64,000 bases of DNA from Oscillatoriales cyanobacterium USR001 (GCA_001698425.1 MBRE01000078.1:56336-120335), one strand, 5' to 3'. Shown: positions 54,148 to 63,922, numbered from the stretch's first letter. A program made the numbers and translations. Notes: generated by a model not told the origin, from the sequence alone.

Positions 54148-54309
54148 TGTAACCCCTACTATTGCGTAACTCTATCTCTAATTAGCTTACAAATCGCGTG
54201 GATTAAGGATTAATAGCTGAGATATTTTTCGACTGAAATCAGTTTTTGCAATCGATCGATTGATTTAATTTTGTATTTCTTATAACCGTCTGACTAACCT
54301 TGCCAGTAA

Positions 54310-54380
54310 AGCGGGTGGCGGGAATCGAACCCGCATTATTAGCTTGGAAGGCTAAAGTTTTACCACTAAACTACACCCGC
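54310..54380 (-). tRNA. trnG: tRNA-Gly(UCC)
   Basis: 71 nt read from 54380. Acceptor GCGGGTG / CACCCGC, D-arm GTTTAGTGGTAAAAC, anticodon loop CTTCCAA giving UCC, T-arm CGGGTTCGATTCCCG, discriminator T. CCA is not encoded. All stems pair properly. Confidence 0.95.
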
Positions 54381-54477
54381 AGACATTTAGTTATCCTAAC
54401 ATAGATTTTCCGAAATAGCAAGCAACCTGTAAAATTTTTTTCACGATCGCGATCGCCTACCATCTGCGCCACTGTAA

Positions 54478-57400
54478 CTACCTATTGACCACAAAAGTCA
54501 ACACAGTTTCATCAATCCCTTTTAGTTGCAGGGACTTATACTTAACCACTTGATCCTCATCAAGATAATCCGCCACTACCGCTGAAACAATAATCGTATT
54601 AGGTTCCGCCGCTTCTTGCAACCGCGCCGCAATATTCACCGCCGGACCGATCGCTGTATAATCCGATCGCTCCTCACAGCCAAACATCCCCACCACCGCA
54701 GTACCCTGATGAATCCCACAGCGGAAACGCACAGGCGGTACACCATTCACCCCTACAATTCCCTGGTCTTGCCAACGCCCATTAAGCTCATCCAGAGCAA
54801 TCAGCATACTCCTAGCCGAAGCCACCGCACGCCGCACCTGCTCGTTAGGAGTTAATTCCTCCGGCGCACCATAAAGAGCCATCACTGCATCCCCAACAAA
54901 CTTATCCACCACGCCGCCATTACTAAACACTGCCTTAGTCATTGCTGATAAATACTCATTTAATAACTCTGCTACACGGCGCGATCGCAAGGTATTTGCC
55001 AAAGAAGTAAAACCCACAATATCGCTAAATAAAATTGTAATTAAACGCGGTTCTGGGCGCAAATCTAAAGACAACTCCCCCGCTGCTGCTTTCTTCACCA
55101 TTGACGGTGGTAAAAACCTTCCCAACACCGACTCTGTTAAATAAGAATTTAACTGCTGCACCCGGCGTTCATTTTGTTTTAACGCTACTAAATTGCGGAC
55201 TTCAGCTAACAATTCTCTATCGTTAAAAGGCTTCGATAAGTAAGCATCAGCACCTTTTTCTACACCTTCAATTCGTGTATCTTCATCAATCTTTGCCGTC
55301 AGTAAAATCACAGGTGTACCCTTCAATTTCTCATCTTCCCGAATCATCCGAATCAAATCCAAACCCGACACCACAGGCATCATTAAATCCGTCACAATTA
55401 CATCTGGATCGTGGTTTTTAGCCATTTCCAATCCCTCAGCCCCATTACGAGCTAGAACCACTGCAAAACCAGCCCCTCGGAGAATTCTTGCCACATAAGT
55501 CCGCAAATCTGGGTTATCATCAACTACCAATACAGAAGGCAGTTTTTCCGCATTGACTGAGGGTTTAATAAAGTTGCTTTCGGCAGTCAGCGGTAGTTTT
55601 TCCTCCTCCTCAACCATCTCCGCTTCCACATCGGCTAACTCTACTACTACCTTTCCAGAGTGAAACTCCGCAGGTATTTCTAGCAGGCGATCGGCGGGTA
55701 AATGTGTCGAACCTTTAACTAGCCAAACTGTAAAAGTAGAGCCTTCCCCGTAAACTGATTCTACGGAAATTTTGCCGCTGTGCATTTCCACCAATTCTTT
55801 TACTAAAGCCAATCCCAAACCACTACCCTCGTAGGAGCGAGAAGCCGAGCCTTCAGCTTGACGAAAGCGCTCAAATAAGTAGGGAATTTGTTCGGTGCGA
55901 ATGCCAATACCCGTATCTTTTACCTGAAGTAAACAATGGGAACTAACATTGGTCAAACTAATAGTAATAGTGCCGCCAGCTGCGGTAAACTTCATCGCAT
56001 TTGATAACAGGTTGTATAGTACCTTATCAAACCTTTCAATATCTAAATAGAGAGCAGGGCAGTCCTCCAATTGAGTGACTAAATTAATGCCTTTCTTTTC
56101 ACAATAAGGGCGGAAAGAATCAACGGTACTGCGACAAAATCCGACTAAATCAGTGGGGCGAAAACTTGGCTGCATTCGGCCTGCATCTAAGCGTTGTAAA
56201 TCTAGTAGTTGATTAACTAATCTGAGTAAGCGGCGAGAATTTCGCAGTGCGATCGCGGCTTGTTCGTAAGGTAAATCTTTTTTCTGACTAACTGCTGATT
56301 CCAAAGGACCGATCGTTAAAGTGAGCGGCGTGCGAAATTCGTGAGAGATATTTTGGAAAAATTCAGTTTTCAGACGATCGGCTTCCAGTAACCTTTCCGC
56401 TTGCTGTCTAGTAGTTTGGTAAAGGCGAGACTGCTGCACGGCTAGAGATGCTTGGGTAGCCACAACCAGCGCCAGTTCAACTTCCGAAGAATGCCAGGAG
56501 CGAGTGGTGTTGTTTTGCCGTAGGGAAATACTACCGATGATTTTACCATCGGAAAGCAAGGGAACTACCAGCAAAGCCCGTGCCGGCGATCGCAGTGGCA
56601 ACTCGGTAATATTAAATTCTGGGTGTTGAGAAAGATCGGAAATTGCCACTGGTTGTTTCGACAACATCACCTCCTGCAATACCGGATTCCCCCGAATCGG
56701 CACTAAAGATTGAGGCAAAGATGAAAGGGCTGGGGGGGGAGCCGGAGATGAAGGCGATGGGGGAGACAAGGTAAATTCTCCCACTGCTACAGCATCCATC
56801 AACGCATCATAAAGACCGACACATTGGACGTACTCATCATCTTCTGTCCACAAAGAAAGAGCGCAGCCATCCACGCGCAAAGCCTGTCCCAACTGTTGAG
56901 TAATCGCGGCAAAAATATTTTGGGGGTCAAGGGAGGAGCGAATTGCTGTAGTAATAGTATTTACCAGGGCTTCCCGTTTGGCTAAAGCTCTCACTTGCTC
57001 TAATGTTCGTGCTTGGGATAAAGCCAAAGCAGCTTGATCGGCAACCGTAATTACTAACTGTACTTCATGGTCTTGCCATTGGCGGGATTCGGCAAACTGG
57101 TGCAGTGCCAATACTGCCATCAATTCTCTTTGGTAGAAGAGTGGCACGATTAAGCTAGAGCGAATATTGGCGATCGCGATCGCTTCTTTCCGCTCTCTAT
57201 TTTCTGGATTTTGCACCCTTTCATCAGTTTCAGTATCTTGAATCACCTCCACATCAAGAGTTTCCCAAACTAAAAGTGGCAAAATTTCCGGGGAAAGCAA
57301 ATATTGGGCAGCGGGCGCGGGGACACCGCTCCTATTTCCCTCCTCCTCAGTTTCTTGAATCCTTGTTGGTTCTGGGTTTTCATACAGAAACCATTCTTGA

Positions 57401-57975
57401 GCCATTTGACCGTCTTGGAAGGGACGCAACAAACAGCAACTCACTTCAAACATCTGACCGACGGTTTCAACTATTCTTTGAAGCATTTGCCGATAGTTAG
57501 GGGCAGAGCGAATAGTATTAGTGACAGCGTATAGCAAAGATTCTTGCTGAAGCGCCCGCCGTAATTCTTCTGTCCGAGCTTTCAGAACGTTATGAGTATC
57601 AACAGCTTGGCTGACTAGAGCTCTAAGTTCTTCGGCATCCCAAGGCTTAGTGACATACTTAAATACTTGACCGGAGTTAATTGCTTCTACTAAGTCTTCT
57701 ACATCTGTATAACCAGTTAATATAATCCGAATCACATCTGGATATTGAGCAGCAGTCATGCTCAAAAATTCTGTCCCGCTCATTTGGGGCATTCGCTGAT
57801 CGGAGATAATGACAGCTACTTCTCCGACTCTGGCTAAAAGTTCCAAGGCCTCTGGTCCCGAATCTGCCCTGAGCACTTTGTAGTCGCGATGGAGCGTGCG
57901 ATAAAGCAAGTCGAGGTTATCCGGCTCGTCATCAACGATCAATATTTTTAATTTCCGGTTAGTTTGGGAATTCAT
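54478..57975 (-). CDS. cyaC: CyaC-like hybrid histidine kinase / adenylate cyclase
   Basis: 1165 residues, soluble. In order: receiver domain (ILIVDDEPDN, phospho-Asp in IISDQRMP), two GAF domains (about 150-330 and 350-520), HisKA with His in NISHEFRTPLTL (about 548) and HATPase (DTGIGI, GSGLGLALVK), second receiver (VLVVDDNPDLRTY, Asp in VTDLMMP, about 860), then a class III cyclase domain (from about 980) with metal Asp in LFSDIVGFT and VGDAVMALY. Lys (DKFVGDA) and Thr (SDYTAIG) indicate ATP. This matches the Spirulina/Anabaena CyaC layout, which is light- or bicarbonate-responsive in those organisms; stimulus here is inferred. Coding starts at ATG 57975. Confidence 0.92.
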   Translation of the reverse strand: MNSQTNRKLKILIVDDEPDNLDLLYRTLHRDYKVLRADSGPEALELLARVGEVAVIISDQRMPQMSGTEFLSMTAAQYPDVIRIILTGYTDVEDLVEAINSGQVFKYVTKPWDAEELRALVSQAVDTHNVLKARTEELRRALQQESLLYAVTNTIRSAPNYRQMLQRIVETVGQMFEVSCCLLRPFQDGQMAQEWFLYENPEPTRIQETEEEGNRSGVPAPAAQYLLSPEILPLLVWETLDVEVIQDTETDERVQNPENRERKEAIAIANIRSSLIVPLFYQRELMAVLALHQFAESRQWQDHEVQLVITVADQAALALSQARTLEQVRALAKREALVNTITTAIRSSLDPQNIFAAITQQLGQALRVDGCALSLWTEDDEYVQCVGLYDALMDAVAVGEFTLSPPSPSSPAPPPALSSLPQSLVPIRGNPVLQEVMLSKQPVAISDLSQHPEFNITELPLRSPARALLVVPLLSDGKIIGSISLRQNNTTRSWHSSEVELALVVATQASLAVQQSRLYQTTRQQAERLLEADRLKTEFFQNISHEFRTPLTLTIGPLESAVSQKKDLPYEQAAIALRNSRRLLRLVNQLLDLQRLDAGRMQPSFRPTDLVGFCRSTVDSFRPYCEKKGINLVTQLEDCPALYLDIERFDKVLYNLLSNAMKFTAAGGTITISLTNVSSHCLLQVKDTGIGIRTEQIPYLFERFRQAEGSASRSYEGSGLGLALVKELVEMHSGKISVESVYGEGSTFTVWLVKGSTHLPADRLLEIPAEFHSGKVVVELADVEAEMVEEEEKLPLTAESNFIKPSVNAEKLPSVLVVDDNPDLRTYVARILRGAGFAVVLARNGAEGLEMAKNHDPDVIVTDLMMPVVSGLDLIRMIREDEKLKGTPVILLTAKIDEDTRIEGVEKGADAYLSKPFNDRELLAEVRNLVALKQNERRVQQLNSYLTESVLGRFLPPSMVKKAAAGELSLDLRPEPRLITILFSDIVGFTSLANTLRSRRVAELLNEYLSAMTKAVFSNGGVVDKFVGDAVMALYGAPEELTPNEQVRRAVASARSMLIALDELNGRWQDQGIVGVNGVPPVRFRCGIHQGTAVVGMFGCEERSDYTAIGPAVNIAARLQEAAEPNTIIVSAVVADYLDEDQVVKYKSLQLKGIDETVLTFVVNR

Positions 57976-58573
57976 GCACCCTTCTCCTGTGCCTTGAGGC
58001 CATTAAATTTAATATGTCTGACACAAGAAGAATGAGCGCTGGTCTGAATTGCTGAAGTCATAATAATATGTATCGGTCAAATTTGGGCTATTTTGCTCTA
58101 CCGAGATTTTATTTATGCTCTGTGTTGGGCTAGATGCTAAAGTCTGAATTATTAATTCATACATAACCTATGGTGAGGAACCTTCAGTTATGTCTAATTA
58201 TATAGTAATGCCTGAAAACGCCTTGGCTTTAGTTAAGAGATCGTATTGTTCAGCACCCTTTCGCCGAGGATTGGTGAGATGGAGTTAATACCGAACACAG
58301 CTTTTAAGATGGAATGCTTTGACTCTACAGAGGCGATGCCTGCGGCTGGCTACGCCTACGCACTTTTTTTGAGTTTATACTAATATTTCTAATTCGCGCT
58401 TGATGGGTGAAGAGTTGGCTCATACCAATTTAATATGAAGTTGCACATATTCCGATCCCCTTAAATCCTCCTTAAAAAGGGGGAATTTGAATTATTGCTC
58501 CCCCTTTTTAAGGAGGCTGGGGGGATCGAATTCTATGCAACCTCATAAAAAAAAGGCTTATTCATAATTTGCA
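57976..58573. other. 598-bp intergenic region with interspersed repeats
   Basis: No gene. Contains GCGATGCCTGCGGCTGGCTACG (58333-58354, a widespread cyanobacterial repeat motif, GATGCCTGCGGC...) and the inverted-repeat element at 58454-58527. The rest is AT-rich with no clear coding or RNA signal. Confidence 0.5.
58454..58527. repeat. Inverted-repeat element (GATCCCC...GGGGATC, TCCTTAAAAAGGGGGA)
   Basis: Arms CTCCTTAAAAAGGGGGA and TCCCCCTTTTTAAGGAGG pair over about 17 bp, with outer GATCCCC / GGGGGATC. The CCTTAAAAAGGGGG palindromic type is frequent in cyanobacterial genomes. Confidence 0.7.
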
Positions 58574-58855
58574 ATGACAACTAACTTTGACTGGGATAAT
58601 AACAAAGCCAGAACCAATCAGAGTAAACACGGGATTGATTTTGATGAAGCGGCGACAATTTTTGACGATCCGTTTCTGATTACAATTTATGATGAGATCC
58701 ATTCCCTAGAGGAAGATCGCTATTTAACCATTGGCTATTCAAACAAAGAACGCTTGCTAGTGGTTGCTTACACATATCGCGGCGATACTATTCGGATTAT
58801 TAGTGCTAGAATACCTACAAAGCATGAAAGGAGAAGCTATGAGCAAGGTATCTAA
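58574..58855 (+). CDS. brnT: BrnT family toxin
   Basis: 93 residues. FDWDNNKARTNQSKHGIDFDEAATIFDDP and the C-terminal IRIISARIPTKHERRSYE are the defining BrnT motifs, including the conserved Arg residues and the final ERR..YE. BrnT is a ribonuclease-type toxin of the RelE superfamily that inhibits translation. Followed by an overlapping antitoxin gene (17 bp), the usual toxin-first arrangement of BrnTA. Confidence 0.9.
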   Translation: MTTNFDWDNNKARTNQSKHGIDFDEAATIFDDPFLITIYDEIHSLEEDRYLTIGYSNKERLLVVAYTYRGDTIRIISARIPTKHERRSYEQGI

Positions 58856-59138
58856 TCCCAACCCAAACTCAGAAATAGTAGATGACGGGGAAATGGAACC
58901 GGAATATGATTTTAGTAAAGGAGTAAGAGGTAAACATTACCTCCCGAATCTCAGTGACGACCAACAGCCAGTAGTTGTCAAAGTTAACAGCAAAGATGGC
59001 GAAAAATATGTGACCATGAGAATTGTAGAAACCCAAGCTATAATTACAGCCGATGGTCAACTGACAGCACAACTTCCTTCAGATATTATCCCCGGAGAAC
59101 ACAGAGTTATCCTGAGAATTGAACAGCCGGCAAGCTAA
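58839..59138 (+). CDS. Antitoxin partner of BrnT
   Basis: From ATG 58839 (AAAGGAGA upstream) 99 residues. EYDFSKGVRGKHYLP is the antitoxin segment seen in proteins encoded beside BrnT or RelE-type toxins. The C-terminal part (IITADGQLTAQLPSDIIPGEHRVIL) is longer than in classical BrnA and differs from its ribbon-helix-helix end, so this may be a variant antitoxin. Overlaps brnT by 17 bp. Confidence 0.72.
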   Translation: MSKVSNPNPNSEIVDDGEMEPEYDFSKGVRGKHYLPNLSDDQQPVVVKVNSKDGEKYVTMRIVETQAIITADGQLTAQLPSDIIPGEHRVILRIEQPAS

Positions 59139-59240
59139 GAAATTCCCACTGACTCTTTTGCTAAATCTTTGTTAGACTTATCCTATAAATCTATTCACTC
59201 TACGGGCCAAAAACCCGGTTTCTGCCTCAATATCTCATAG

Positions 59241-60065
59241 ATGAAAACTGATAGCCTATTTTACAACATCTTCCAACAATTCCCCTTTATTTTCTTTGCC
59301 CTCCTGGGCATACCGGCTGAAGCGACAAACCAATATCAATTTACCTCCCAAGAGGTCAAACAATTAGCCTTTCGCCTAGATGGTTTGTTTCTGCCAATCA
59401 TTGAAGATTCTCAACTACCTTTCTACATTGTGGAGGTGCAATTTCAACCAGATCCAAATTTGTACTATCGTCTATTTGCCGAATTATTTATCTATCTCAG
59501 ACAATACCAACCAAGCCATCCTTGGCAATTGGTAGTAATTTACCCAAACCGTCAAACTGAAAGAGAAAGTAATCTTCACTTTCAGGAAATGTTGGCACTC
59601 CCGAATATTACTCGGATTTACCTTGATGAACTAAATCCACCGGAAACAGCATCGCTGTCGATCAAATTACTGAAGCTGATTGTTGAACCAGAAAATACTG
59701 CCCCTGATTTGGCTAAAGAATTAGCTAGACAAGCGGAGAGGGAAATCCCCAATGCTGCTGTCAGAAAGAATCTGATAGACTTATTAGAGACTATCATTGT
59801 TTACAAGTTACCGCAAAAATCCAGAGAGGAAATTGCTGCCATGTTTGAACTCAGTGATTTAAAGAAAACCCGATTTTATCAAGATGTTTTTGCTGAAGGG
59901 CAAGCCGAAGGCAAAACTGAAGCACAAGCTGAAGCGAAACAACGAGAAAAAGTTTCAATTCTCAGAATGGTTAGTCTGGGATTAAGTGCAGAACAAATTG
60001 CTACAGTCTTAGACTTATCTGTGGCGGTCGTAGAAGCGATTGTCGCTGAATCTGAACAAAATTAA
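59241..60065 (+). CDS. Rpn/DUF2887 family PD-(D/E)xK protein
   Basis: 274 residues. The N-terminus MKTDSLFYNIFQQFPFIFFALLG and the RLDGLF ... FYIVEVQFQPDPNLYYRLFAELFIYL core match the DUF2887/Rpn group of PD-(D/E)xK nuclease-fold proteins, with acidic residues at D (RLDG) and E (VEVQ). The C-terminal helical region (EGQAEGKTEAQAEAKQREK) then an HTH-like LGLSAEQIATVLDLSVAVVEAI. These proteins promote recombination in E. coli (RpnA) and may be related to mobile elements or phage defence. Solitary gene. Confidence 0.8.
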   Translation: MKTDSLFYNIFQQFPFIFFALLGIPAEATNQYQFTSQEVKQLAFRLDGLFLPIIEDSQLPFYIVEVQFQPDPNLYYRLFAELFIYLRQYQPSHPWQLVVIYPNRQTERESNLHFQEMLALPNITRIYLDELNPPETASLSIKLLKLIVEPENTAPDLAKELARQAEREIPNAAVRKNLIDLLETIIVYKLPQKSREEIAAMFELSDLKKTRFYQDVFAEGQAEGKTEAQAEAKQREKVSILRMVSLGLSAEQIATVLDLSVAVVEAIVAESEQN

Positions 60066-60080
60066 TCCAACTATAAATTG

Positions 60081-60245
60081 TGGGTTGGGTTTGGGGACTC
60101 AACCCATCCTACGCACTGTATCAATATAAGTGCAACCCGCGCAGGCGGGTTTTGTCTGTGTAGACGCGGTTTCAACCGCCGAGTCTCCTATTGGGCGAAT
60201 AGAATTCGCGGCTACACAAACGAAGTCCGCCTACGCGGACTAATA
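60081..60245. repeat. Interspersed repeat DNA (GTCCGC...GCGGAC type)
   Basis: Contains AACCCGCGCAGGCGGGTTTT and AGTCCGCCTACGCGGACT, short palindromes typical of dispersed repeats in filamentous cyanobacteria, and no gene. Confidence 0.5.
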
Positions 60246-60359
60246 TCGGTATCAATTTCAGAGAAACCTGATTTTTTTGCGTAAGTTATTTTGATGAAAA
60301 TGTAGATATTTTTATCCAGATCGCTGAGAATGTTCAGCAAGTGAACGGTTTATACTTAA

Positions 60360-63300
60360 ATGACTAAGCATTGCCAACAAAAACTCGCTGCTATACTGAC
60401 TTTCACTCTCTTGTCTTGCGGTGCGCCGTTACTTTTGAGCGCTAATGCCTTGGCCCTGGAAAACCGCAAGCCAGAAGTCGCGACTACAGAGATTGCCCCA
60501 CTGATTGCGAAGTTAAAGAGCAACGATGAAAGGGAACTGGATGCAGCCATTAAGAAGTTAGCCCAAATTGGTGAGCCAGCTATTCCTGCTCTGATTCAAG
60601 CCTTGGGGGATAAGAATTTGCTGGTCAGCCGGAGTGCTCGTGAGGTTCTACGGAACATTGGTCCCCCAGCGATTCCTGCCCTTGTTCAAGCCTTGAAAGA
60701 CTCAGATGTGCAAATCCGCCGTCGTGCTGCTGATTTATTATTAGCCAAAAACGGAAGTATTTTTAATGATTGGGGTAATTGGGATGGTGATTATGGGGAA
60801 AATTATGTGGAAAACTCATCAGCAACCAAAGCTGTGCCTGAGTTAGTCTTAGACTTCGACTTCGAGATCATCGATCCAAAAGCCAAAGGTGCTGTAGCTG
60901 CGTTGATTCCCCTGCTTAAAGACTCCGATCCAAAGGTGCGCTGGATTGCGGTTGATGCCTTGGAAGAAATCGGTTCAGAAGCCAAAGCTGCTGTACCTGC
61001 ATTGATTCCCTTGCTTAAGGACTCCGATGCAAAGGTACGTGGAAATGCAGTTTATGCCTTGGGAAAAATCGGTGCAGAAGCCAAAGCTGCTGTACCTGCG
61101 TTTATTCCCTTGCTTAAGGACTCCAATGTAGGAGTGCGTAGGAATGCGGTTTATGCCTTGGGAAAAATAGGTGCAAAAGCCAAAGCCGCTGTAGCTGAGT
61201 TGATTCCCCTGCTCAAAGACTCCAATGTAGGAGTGCGTTGGAATGCGGTTTATGCCTTGGGAGAAATCGGTGCAGAAGCCAAAGCCGCTGTACCTGCGTT
61301 GATTCCCCTGCTCAAAGACTCCGATGCAGGGATGCGTAGTATTGCAGTTTATACCTTGGAAAAAATCGGTGCAGAAGCCAAATATCTTGTACCTGGGTTG
61401 ATTCCCTTGCTTAAGGACTCCGATGCAAATGTGCGTAGGAAGGCGGTTGATGCCTTGGGAAAAATCGGTGCAGAAGCCAAAGCCGCTGTACCTGCATTGA
61501 TTCCCTTGCTTAAAGATAAAGATGCAGAGGTGCATTGGAATACTGCCCCTACTCTGAAGAAAATTGCTCTTAACATTCAAGACCAAGCAAAAACGCTATC
61601 CCCAGCAGAATTGGATCAGGTCATCCGAGATTTTGAGCCAGCTTTAAAAATCCTAGAAGACCCTAAAGCTAAGTTCTCAAAAGAAGATATCGCAACTATT
61701 CGCCTGTCCATTGAAGCCCTCAAAGCCAAAAGAAGCGCCCACTTATTCAACTTAATTCGCCAGAATAAATGGGTAGCAGCAGCAATAATTTACCTGATAT
61801 TCTTCCCTTCCTTTTGGTCTGCAATCCTCCGCCTGCGTCCCCTCTGGATACTGCAAATTAACGACGCACTCAAATCCTACGACTTTAAACTACCTGAAAC
61901 CTGGGGCGGCGCACCTATACGGATTCGCGACCTTACCTTTATCCGTTTTTTTATTTACCATCCCAGAGTCCTAGATGCCTGGATTTCCACCCACATCGAA
62001 ACAGTACGCGAACAATTTACCACACAAGAAACAGTCAAAATCCGCGCTACTTACATCCCAGTTTCCTTTGAACTAGACAACAAAAAAGTAACTGAGATTA
62101 GATGTCAAGAATTGCAGTCAACTTTCACCAAAAACCGCATCCGTCTGTTGATTTGGGGTGAAGGCGGCATCGGCAAAACTAGCATCGCCTGTCAAATTGC
62201 AGATTGGGCAATGGAACCCGAACAAAACAAACGCCTCAGCAAACATCTGATGATTCCTATACTAATCGAAGAAGAACTAAAGAATGTAAACGAGGACAAA
62301 GATTCTTTTTTAACAGCAATTAACGGTCAACTAAAATCGATCGCTGACCTCCCCGAACCTGCTGATGAAGAACTGCTAAAACAATTATTACAACAGCGCC
62401 GCCTGCTGGTAATTGTTGACCATTTTTCGGAAATGTCAGAAGCTACCCAAAAGGCAATTCTCCCTAACTCTCCTGATTTTCCTGTCAATGCTTTAGTTTT
62501 CACTTCGCGGCTGGATTCAAGTCTGGGAAGAGGCAATAAAACCACGCTTCACCCGCTGCGATTTGAGGGAGCGGAGTTATCTGTTTTTATGCAGAAATAC
62601 TTGGAGAAATTAGGGAAAATACATTTGTTTGGCACCGGTTCGCGGTTTCACTCTGCCTGCGGCGACTTGGCTAAGCTTTTAGAGGGAATAGAAAATGAAA
62701 AAAGAAGCACAACTGTCTTATTTGCAAAACTGTACGCCGATATGTTAATCGCCAAAAAAACGGCAGAAAATAGCAATGATTCACTTCAAAATAGACCCGA
62801 TTCAACTAAAGACAAGCCAGATGAAAATATACCAGAGTTCATGCTGTCGTACCTGAAAGAAATAAATAAGGATGTAGCAGAGGATAAATTGAACACTAAC
62901 GAAGTTCACGAAGTTGCTAAGTTGCTGGCTTGGGAATGCCTAAAAGTCACTTATCGACCCACAAGTATCAAGATTAAAGATGCTTTAACTGCGGTGTCTG
63001 CATTGCATCCACAGGATGCAAAAGAACGCCTGAAATATCTGCAAGATAAACTCCGTATCATCAAAACAAATCCTCCTAGTGAAGATAATATTCGCTTTGT
63101 TCTTGACCCCATAGCCGAATATTTAGCCGGGTTGCATTTAGTGGATATTTATGGTAATGATGATAATAAGTGGTACGATTTTTTCATCAATGCAGATTTT
63201 CAGACTTCCCCAGAGGCAATTAAAGGCTTTATGTTAGCAGTTCGTGATTGCTATTTGGCTAAGGTTCCTGATGCAAAATCTACTGATTATTTGCCTACTG

Positions 63301-63374
63301 AAATAGCCACGCGCTATAATATTCCTGTTGCTAATTCTATGTCGGCTCAAACTTCTCAACCAGTTGCAGTGTGA
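60360..63374 (+). CDS. Transmembrane HEAT-repeat / NACHT-like NTPase
   Basis: 1004 residues. A signal peptide (about 1-33) leads to about ten HEAT-type repeats (about 45-400; units of 33 residues of the form LKDSDxxVRxxAVxALgxIGaEAK); repeats 4-9 are nearly identical in DNA (99-bp units, 60885-61530). A TM helix (WVAAAIIYLIFFPSFWSAIL) is at about 470-490. The C-terminal half has Walker A GEGGIGKTS (about 600), Walker B LLVIVDHF and sensor VFTSRLD, a NACHT/STAND-type NTPase, then a helical region. By topology the HEAT part is periplasmic and the NTPase cytoplasmic. STAND NTPases with sensor repeats act as threat or signal switches; here the ligand and output are unknown. Confidence 0.82.
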   Translation: MTKHCQQKLAAILTFTLLSCGAPLLLSANALALENRKPEVATTEIAPLIAKLKSNDERELDAAIKKLAQIGEPAIPALIQALGDKNLLVSRSAREVLRNIGPPAIPALVQALKDSDVQIRRRAADLLLAKNGSIFNDWGNWDGDYGENYVENSSATKAVPELVLDFDFEIIDPKAKGAVAALIPLLKDSDPKVRWIAVDALEEIGSEAKAAVPALIPLLKDSDAKVRGNAVYALGKIGAEAKAAVPAFIPLLKDSNVGVRRNAVYALGKIGAKAKAAVAELIPLLKDSNVGVRWNAVYALGEIGAEAKAAVPALIPLLKDSDAGMRSIAVYTLEKIGAEAKYLVPGLIPLLKDSDANVRRKAVDALGKIGAEAKAAVPALIPLLKDKDAEVHWNTAPTLKKIALNIQDQAKTLSPAELDQVIRDFEPALKILEDPKAKFSKEDIATIRLSIEALKAKRSAHLFNLIRQNKWVAAAIIYLIFFPSFWSAILRLRPLWILQINDALKSYDFKLPETWGGAPIRIRDLTFIRFFIYHPRVLDAWISTHIETVREQFTTQETVKIRATYIPVSFELDNKKVTEIRCQELQSTFTKNRIRLLIWGEGGIGKTSIACQIADWAMEPEQNKRLSKHLMIPILIEEELKNVNEDKDSFLTAINGQLKSIADLPEPADEELLKQLLQQRRLLVIVDHFSEMSEATQKAILPNSPDFPVNALVFTSRLDSSLGRGNKTTLHPLRFEGAELSVFMQKYLEKLGKIHLFGTGSRFHSACGDLAKLLEGIENEKRSTTVLFAKLYADMLIAKKTAENSNDSLQNRPDSTKDKPDENIPEFMLSYLKEINKDVAEDKLNTNEVHEVAKLLAWECLKVTYRPTSIKIKDALTAVSALHPQDAKERLKYLQDKLRIIKTNPPSEDNIRFVLDPIAEYLAGLHLVDIYGNDDNKWYDFFINADFQTSPEAIKGFMLAVRDCYLAKVPDAKSTDYLPTEIATRYNIPVANSMSAQTSQPVAV

Positions 63375-63378
63375 TTTA

Positions 63379-63483
63379 GGAATAGAAATTAAATAATTCG
63401 CTTGTTTGTAGTAAGCGCAAAGAGCGCTAAAGCGCTTACTACGAACCCGGCAAAGAGCGCTAAAGCGCTTACTACGAACCCGA
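63379..63483. repeat. Palindromic element, family A copy 3, with duplicated arm
   Basis: Starts GGAATAGAAATTAAATAA at 63379, then the GTAGTAAGCGC hairpin, then a second copy of AAAGAGCGCTAAAGCGCTTA (63418-63437 and 63452-63471), so the right arm is tandemly duplicated. The right terminal repeat of copy 1 is absent. Confidence 0.72.
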
Positions 63484-63577
63484 TCGTCATAAGCATTGAT
63501 TAAGTATATTTTTGGGGTTAATATCAAGATTAGCGGAATTTTTCTTAAGTTGGGATAGGCGATCGCTCTTTTTTAGT

Positions 63578-63922
63578 TTATACTAATATCTCTAATTCGC
63601 TGGGATGGGTAAGGAGTTGGCTAAGGCGATCGCTAAAGTAAAGCACTTCATAATGGGGAGATAATTCTTGGCGTAATTGCTTCCACAAACTGATACCTTC
63701 TGCTTCAAAAGCATCTGATTCTTCTTGAGTCAAATCGGGCGAGTTATATGGATCGTCCCAGTTTAATCTAGCATCATAAGCTTGAGCCCATTTATACAAG
63801 CGATTTATTGTTTCTGGATGTAGAGGAAATTGAGCAGGATCGATATCGCCTACTTCATCAGGTTCATTCCACTACAAGGGATCGCAACCATAATCTGCCA
63901 TTAGTCTAATTTTTTTTGACAT
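63578..63922 (-). pseudogene. Small conserved-type gene with in-frame TAG
   Basis: Reading from an ATG at 63922 (MSKKIRLMADYGCDPL) the frame meets TAG at 63872-63874, then continues open as WNEPDEVGDIDPAQFPLHPE... to ILV at 63578. The continuous frame makes a 114-codon protein of the MxDYGCxPLW family of cyanobacterial hypothetical proteins, with LNWDDPYNSPDLTQEE. A single base change of a Trp codon could make the stop. Reinitiation at a TTG (63799) would give only 73 residues. Confidence 0.7.

Noticed and set aside
58245..58345. Possible 5S rRNA
   Set aside because: A few words (GATGGAGTTAATACCGAACA) recall 5S rRNA, but the conserved stems and remaining sequence do not match.
60975..61586. 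203-codon minus-strand repetitive frame
   Set aside because: Shadow of the HEAT-repeat DNA, repeats mirror the 99-bp units on the other strand.
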